Shown piece by piece: positions 7,042 through 8,090 of a stretch of DNA of 8,090 nucleotides. Source of the stretch: CAZDCZ01 sp964504155 (lineage in GTDB: Bacteria > Bacteroidota > Bacteroidia > Bacteroidales > UBA12077); contig CAZDCZ010000106.1 of the NCBI GenBank assembly GCA_964504155.1, positions 1-8,090 of the forward strand. The letters run 5' to 3'. The position numbers and the translations under genes were made by a program. The notes beneath the pieces are model-generated. The model made no database searches. It had not been told where the DNA came from and saw only the letters and a program-made list of their open reading frames with translations. Numbering within the stretch: position 1 is the stretch's first letter; each line of letters begins with the position of its first letter.

Positions 7042-7060
7042 TAAAATGTAATTGAAATAC

Positions 7061-7068
7061 TATTTTTG
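7061..7068 (+). promoter_or_regulatory. Putative -7 promoter box of the SiaB/SiaC unit
   Basis: TATTTTTG is a perfect TAnnTTTG match, 26 bases before the TTG start at 7095 and 20 bases after the guaA stop. No TTG-type -33 element lies at the right distance, so it may be weak or need an activator. It overlaps the right arm of a small 7-bp dyad (AATAGTA at 7037-7043 with TACTATT at 7058-7064) that begins in the last codon of guaA. Confidence 0.45.
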
Positions 7069-7094
7069 AATTTTAAATTAAATAGTAATAAGTT

Positions 7095-7613
7095 TTGGAT
7101 ATAGACGAAAGAATAATAATAGATTTAAACGGGAATTTTAATCATAATACTGTATTAAAAGTGATTAATATTCTCGAAAAAAATAATAATTTAGATATTA
7201 TTAGTGATTCTGAAATAAAAAAATTGTTAAATATTTCAATTGAATTAATAGAAAATAATAATAAATATATTAATTCATTGAATAGTGAAATAATATATAA
7301 ATCGGAACCATCAAAATTTAAAATTGTAAAAACTAAAAACGAAATAATTATTGAATCGGGAAATACTATTTTAGCTGAAGATGAATCGAAACTTAAAGAG
7401 AAATATGAGTATATTAATACTTTAGATACGAAACAAGTAAAAAAAGAATATTTGAATGCTATTATCGATAGTGTTAATAGAAAAGATAGGAATTTTGGAG
7501 CTGGAATTTTGCGAGTGGCAAGAATCTCAAATAGTAAATTTGAATATTCGTTTAAACAAATAAATAACAAATTAGTATATTTCAATGTTAAATTGAAAAT
7601 TTGTATTTCTTAA
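7095..7613 (+). CDS. SiaB-family protein kinase-like protein (DUF6272), TTG start
   Basis: This 172-residue protein is a small GHKL-fold domain like SiaB, the kinase that phosphorylates SiaC in the Pseudomonas SiaABCD pathway. Recognisable landmarks are an N-terminal IIIDLNGNFNHNTV strand (family YkGeF), an N-box-like LLNISIELIENNNKYI (45-59, with E50 and N54), SGNTILAED (88-96), YINTLD (106-111), and a Gly motif NFGAGILRVAR (133-143) followed by SKFEYSFKQIN. Against the family consensus as I recall it, the N-box His is Tyr58 and the GGAGLGL motif is reduced to FGAGILR, so kinase activity may be altered. The start must be TTG at 7095: a stop lies two codons upstream and the protein contains no Met codon further in. 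It begins 53 bases after guaA and ends 19 bases before the SiaC-like gene. Composition is even more Asn/Ile/Lys-rich than its neighbours. The family call is fairly sure; activity is not. Confidence 0.8.
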   Translation: MDIDERIIIDLNGNFNHNTVLKVINILEKNNNLDIISDSEIKKLLNISIELIENNNKYINSLNSEIIYKSEPSKFKIVKTKNEIIIESGNTILAEDESKLKEKYEYINTLDTKQVKKEYLNAIIDSVNRKDRNFGAGILRVARISNSKFEYSFKQINNKLVYFNVKLKICIS

Positions 7614-7632
7614 TGTCCTGTATAAAGTAGAT

Positions 7633-8043
7633 ATGGAAAAAATTAATATTAAAGAAACTGAATATAGTCCAAAAGTAATTTTTGATCCTACTGAAAATAA
7701 ATTCGAACTCTCAGGAATATCTCGTCCTGAAGATGTTGTTGAGTTTTTCGAATCTGTAAGTTTTAAAATTGATGATTATATTATTCATGTACTTAAAAAT
7801 ATCGACGATTATAAAGGAAGGGCAATTGAACTGAAATTTGATTTAAAATATATTAATTCTGCATCATCAAAATATATCTTGCAAATAATAGATAATTTTA
7901 AAAAGCTATATTTTAAAGGAATAAAATTGAATATATTTTGGTATTACGATAATTATGACGATCAAATACTTGAAGATGGTGAAGATTTGGCTGATGTAAT
8001 TCAGTTACCATTTAATTTTATTGCTCGGAAAAGTAAAAAGTAA
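7633..8043 (+). CDS. SiaC-family regulatory phosphoprotein (DUF1987)
   Basis: This 136-residue protein matches the SiaC/DUF1987 family. The pattern is ETEYSPKVIFDPTENKFELSG at the N-terminus (residues 8-28), then SRPEDVVEFFESV, the strand IELKFDLKYINSASSKYILQII (65-86), and KLNIFWYYDNYDDQILEDGEDLADVIQLPF near the end. In Pseudomonas, SiaC is phosphorylated by SiaB and dephosphorylated by SiaA, and the unphosphorylated form activates the diguanylate cyclase SiaD. The phosphosite Thr of SiaC corresponds to Ser76 here in YINSASSK, with Ser78 and Ser79 nearby; the Thr-to-Ser change should still accept phosphate. The fold is STAS-like. It lies 19 bases after the SiaB-like gene and is surely in the same transcript. 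No SiaA or SiaD homologue is visible before the window ends 47 bases later, so the output is unknown. Confidence 0.88.
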   Translation: MEKINIKETEYSPKVIFDPTENKFELSGISRPEDVVEFFESVSFKIDDYIIHVLKNIDDYKGRAIELKFDLKYINSASSKYILQIIDNFKKLYFKGIKLNIFWYYDNYDDQILEDGEDLADVIQLPFNFIARKSKK

Positions 8044-8090
8044 TTTTTTTTAAATTTCAGAAAAAACAAAATATTTGCAATAAAATTATT
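8044..8090. other. Non-coding right edge
   Basis: These 47 bases are AT-rich with a run of T straight after the SiaC stop but no hairpin before it. AATATTTGC at 8070-8078 resembles a -7 box with one mismatch (AATATTTG against TAnnTTTG), so a further gene may start just beyond the edge. Nothing more can be supported. Confidence 0.3.

Noticed and set aside
7142..7585. Minus-strand open frame of 147 codons opposite the SiaB-like gene
   Set aside because: The plus frame matches DUF6272 motifs; the minus frame is a Phe/Ile/Leu-rich shadow with no recognisable motif.
1..8090. CRISPR array, insertion sequence, tRNA or rRNA
   Set aside because: No regularly spaced repeats, transposase-like frame, terminal inverted repeats, or GC-rich cloverleaf was seen on reading both strands.

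Overview
The window looks like a chromosomal piece of an AT-rich member of the Bacteroidota, probably Bacteroidales or Marinilabiliales. Three things point there. Perfect TAnnTTTG -7 boxes sit upstream of three transcription units. No start codon has a clear Shine-Dalgarno sequence. The long S1 protein, the STAS protein followed by RNase Z, and the secreted C1 peptidase are all of Bacteroidota type. All genes are on the + strand. Nothing suggests a mobile element, phage, CRISPR array, tRNA or rRNA; the gene content is mostly core chromosome.

Layout. Positions 1-272 hold the 3' end of a sensor histidine kinase (ATP-binding domain only, with an eroded G1 box). Positions 273-500 are an AT-rich intergenic region that ends with a good promoter. 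Positions 501-3971 form a likely operon: rpsA (ribosomal protein S1 with six S1 domains and a repetitive Lys/Ala/Glu tail), a single-domain STAS anti-sigma-factor-antagonist-like protein, and rnz (ribonuclease Z). The gaps inside it are 26 and 7 bases. Positions 4077-5315 encode an exported C1 (papain/bleomycin hydrolase-like) peptidase, followed by a strong intrinsic terminator. Positions 5512-7041 are guaA (GMP synthase) with its own -7 box. Positions 7095-8043 are a two-gene signalling unit: a SiaB-family (DUF6272) kinase-like protein starting at TTG, and a SiaC-family (DUF1987) phosphoprotein. The last 47 bases are non-coding.

How the genes fit together. rpsA, rnz and guaA are housekeeping genes for translation, tRNA 3' processing and purine synthesis. 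Between them lie parts of phosphorylation-based signalling: a histidine kinase tail, a STAS protein with an intact DSSG phosphosite, and a SiaB/SiaC pair. SiaB/SiaC relate to each other much as anti-sigma kinases relate to STAS antagonists. No cognate phosphatase (PP2C/SpoIIE), sigma factor or diguanylate cyclase is visible in the window.

The most unusual non-coding signal is a terminator-like hairpin (10-bp perfect stem, 5-base loop, then 8 T) inside the first 101 bases of rnz, just after a 14-bp perfect GC-rich palindrome. It could act as an attenuator between rpsA-STAS and rnz. I found no clear new multi-gene system; the SiaB/SiaC pair with divergent kinase motifs is the closest candidate.
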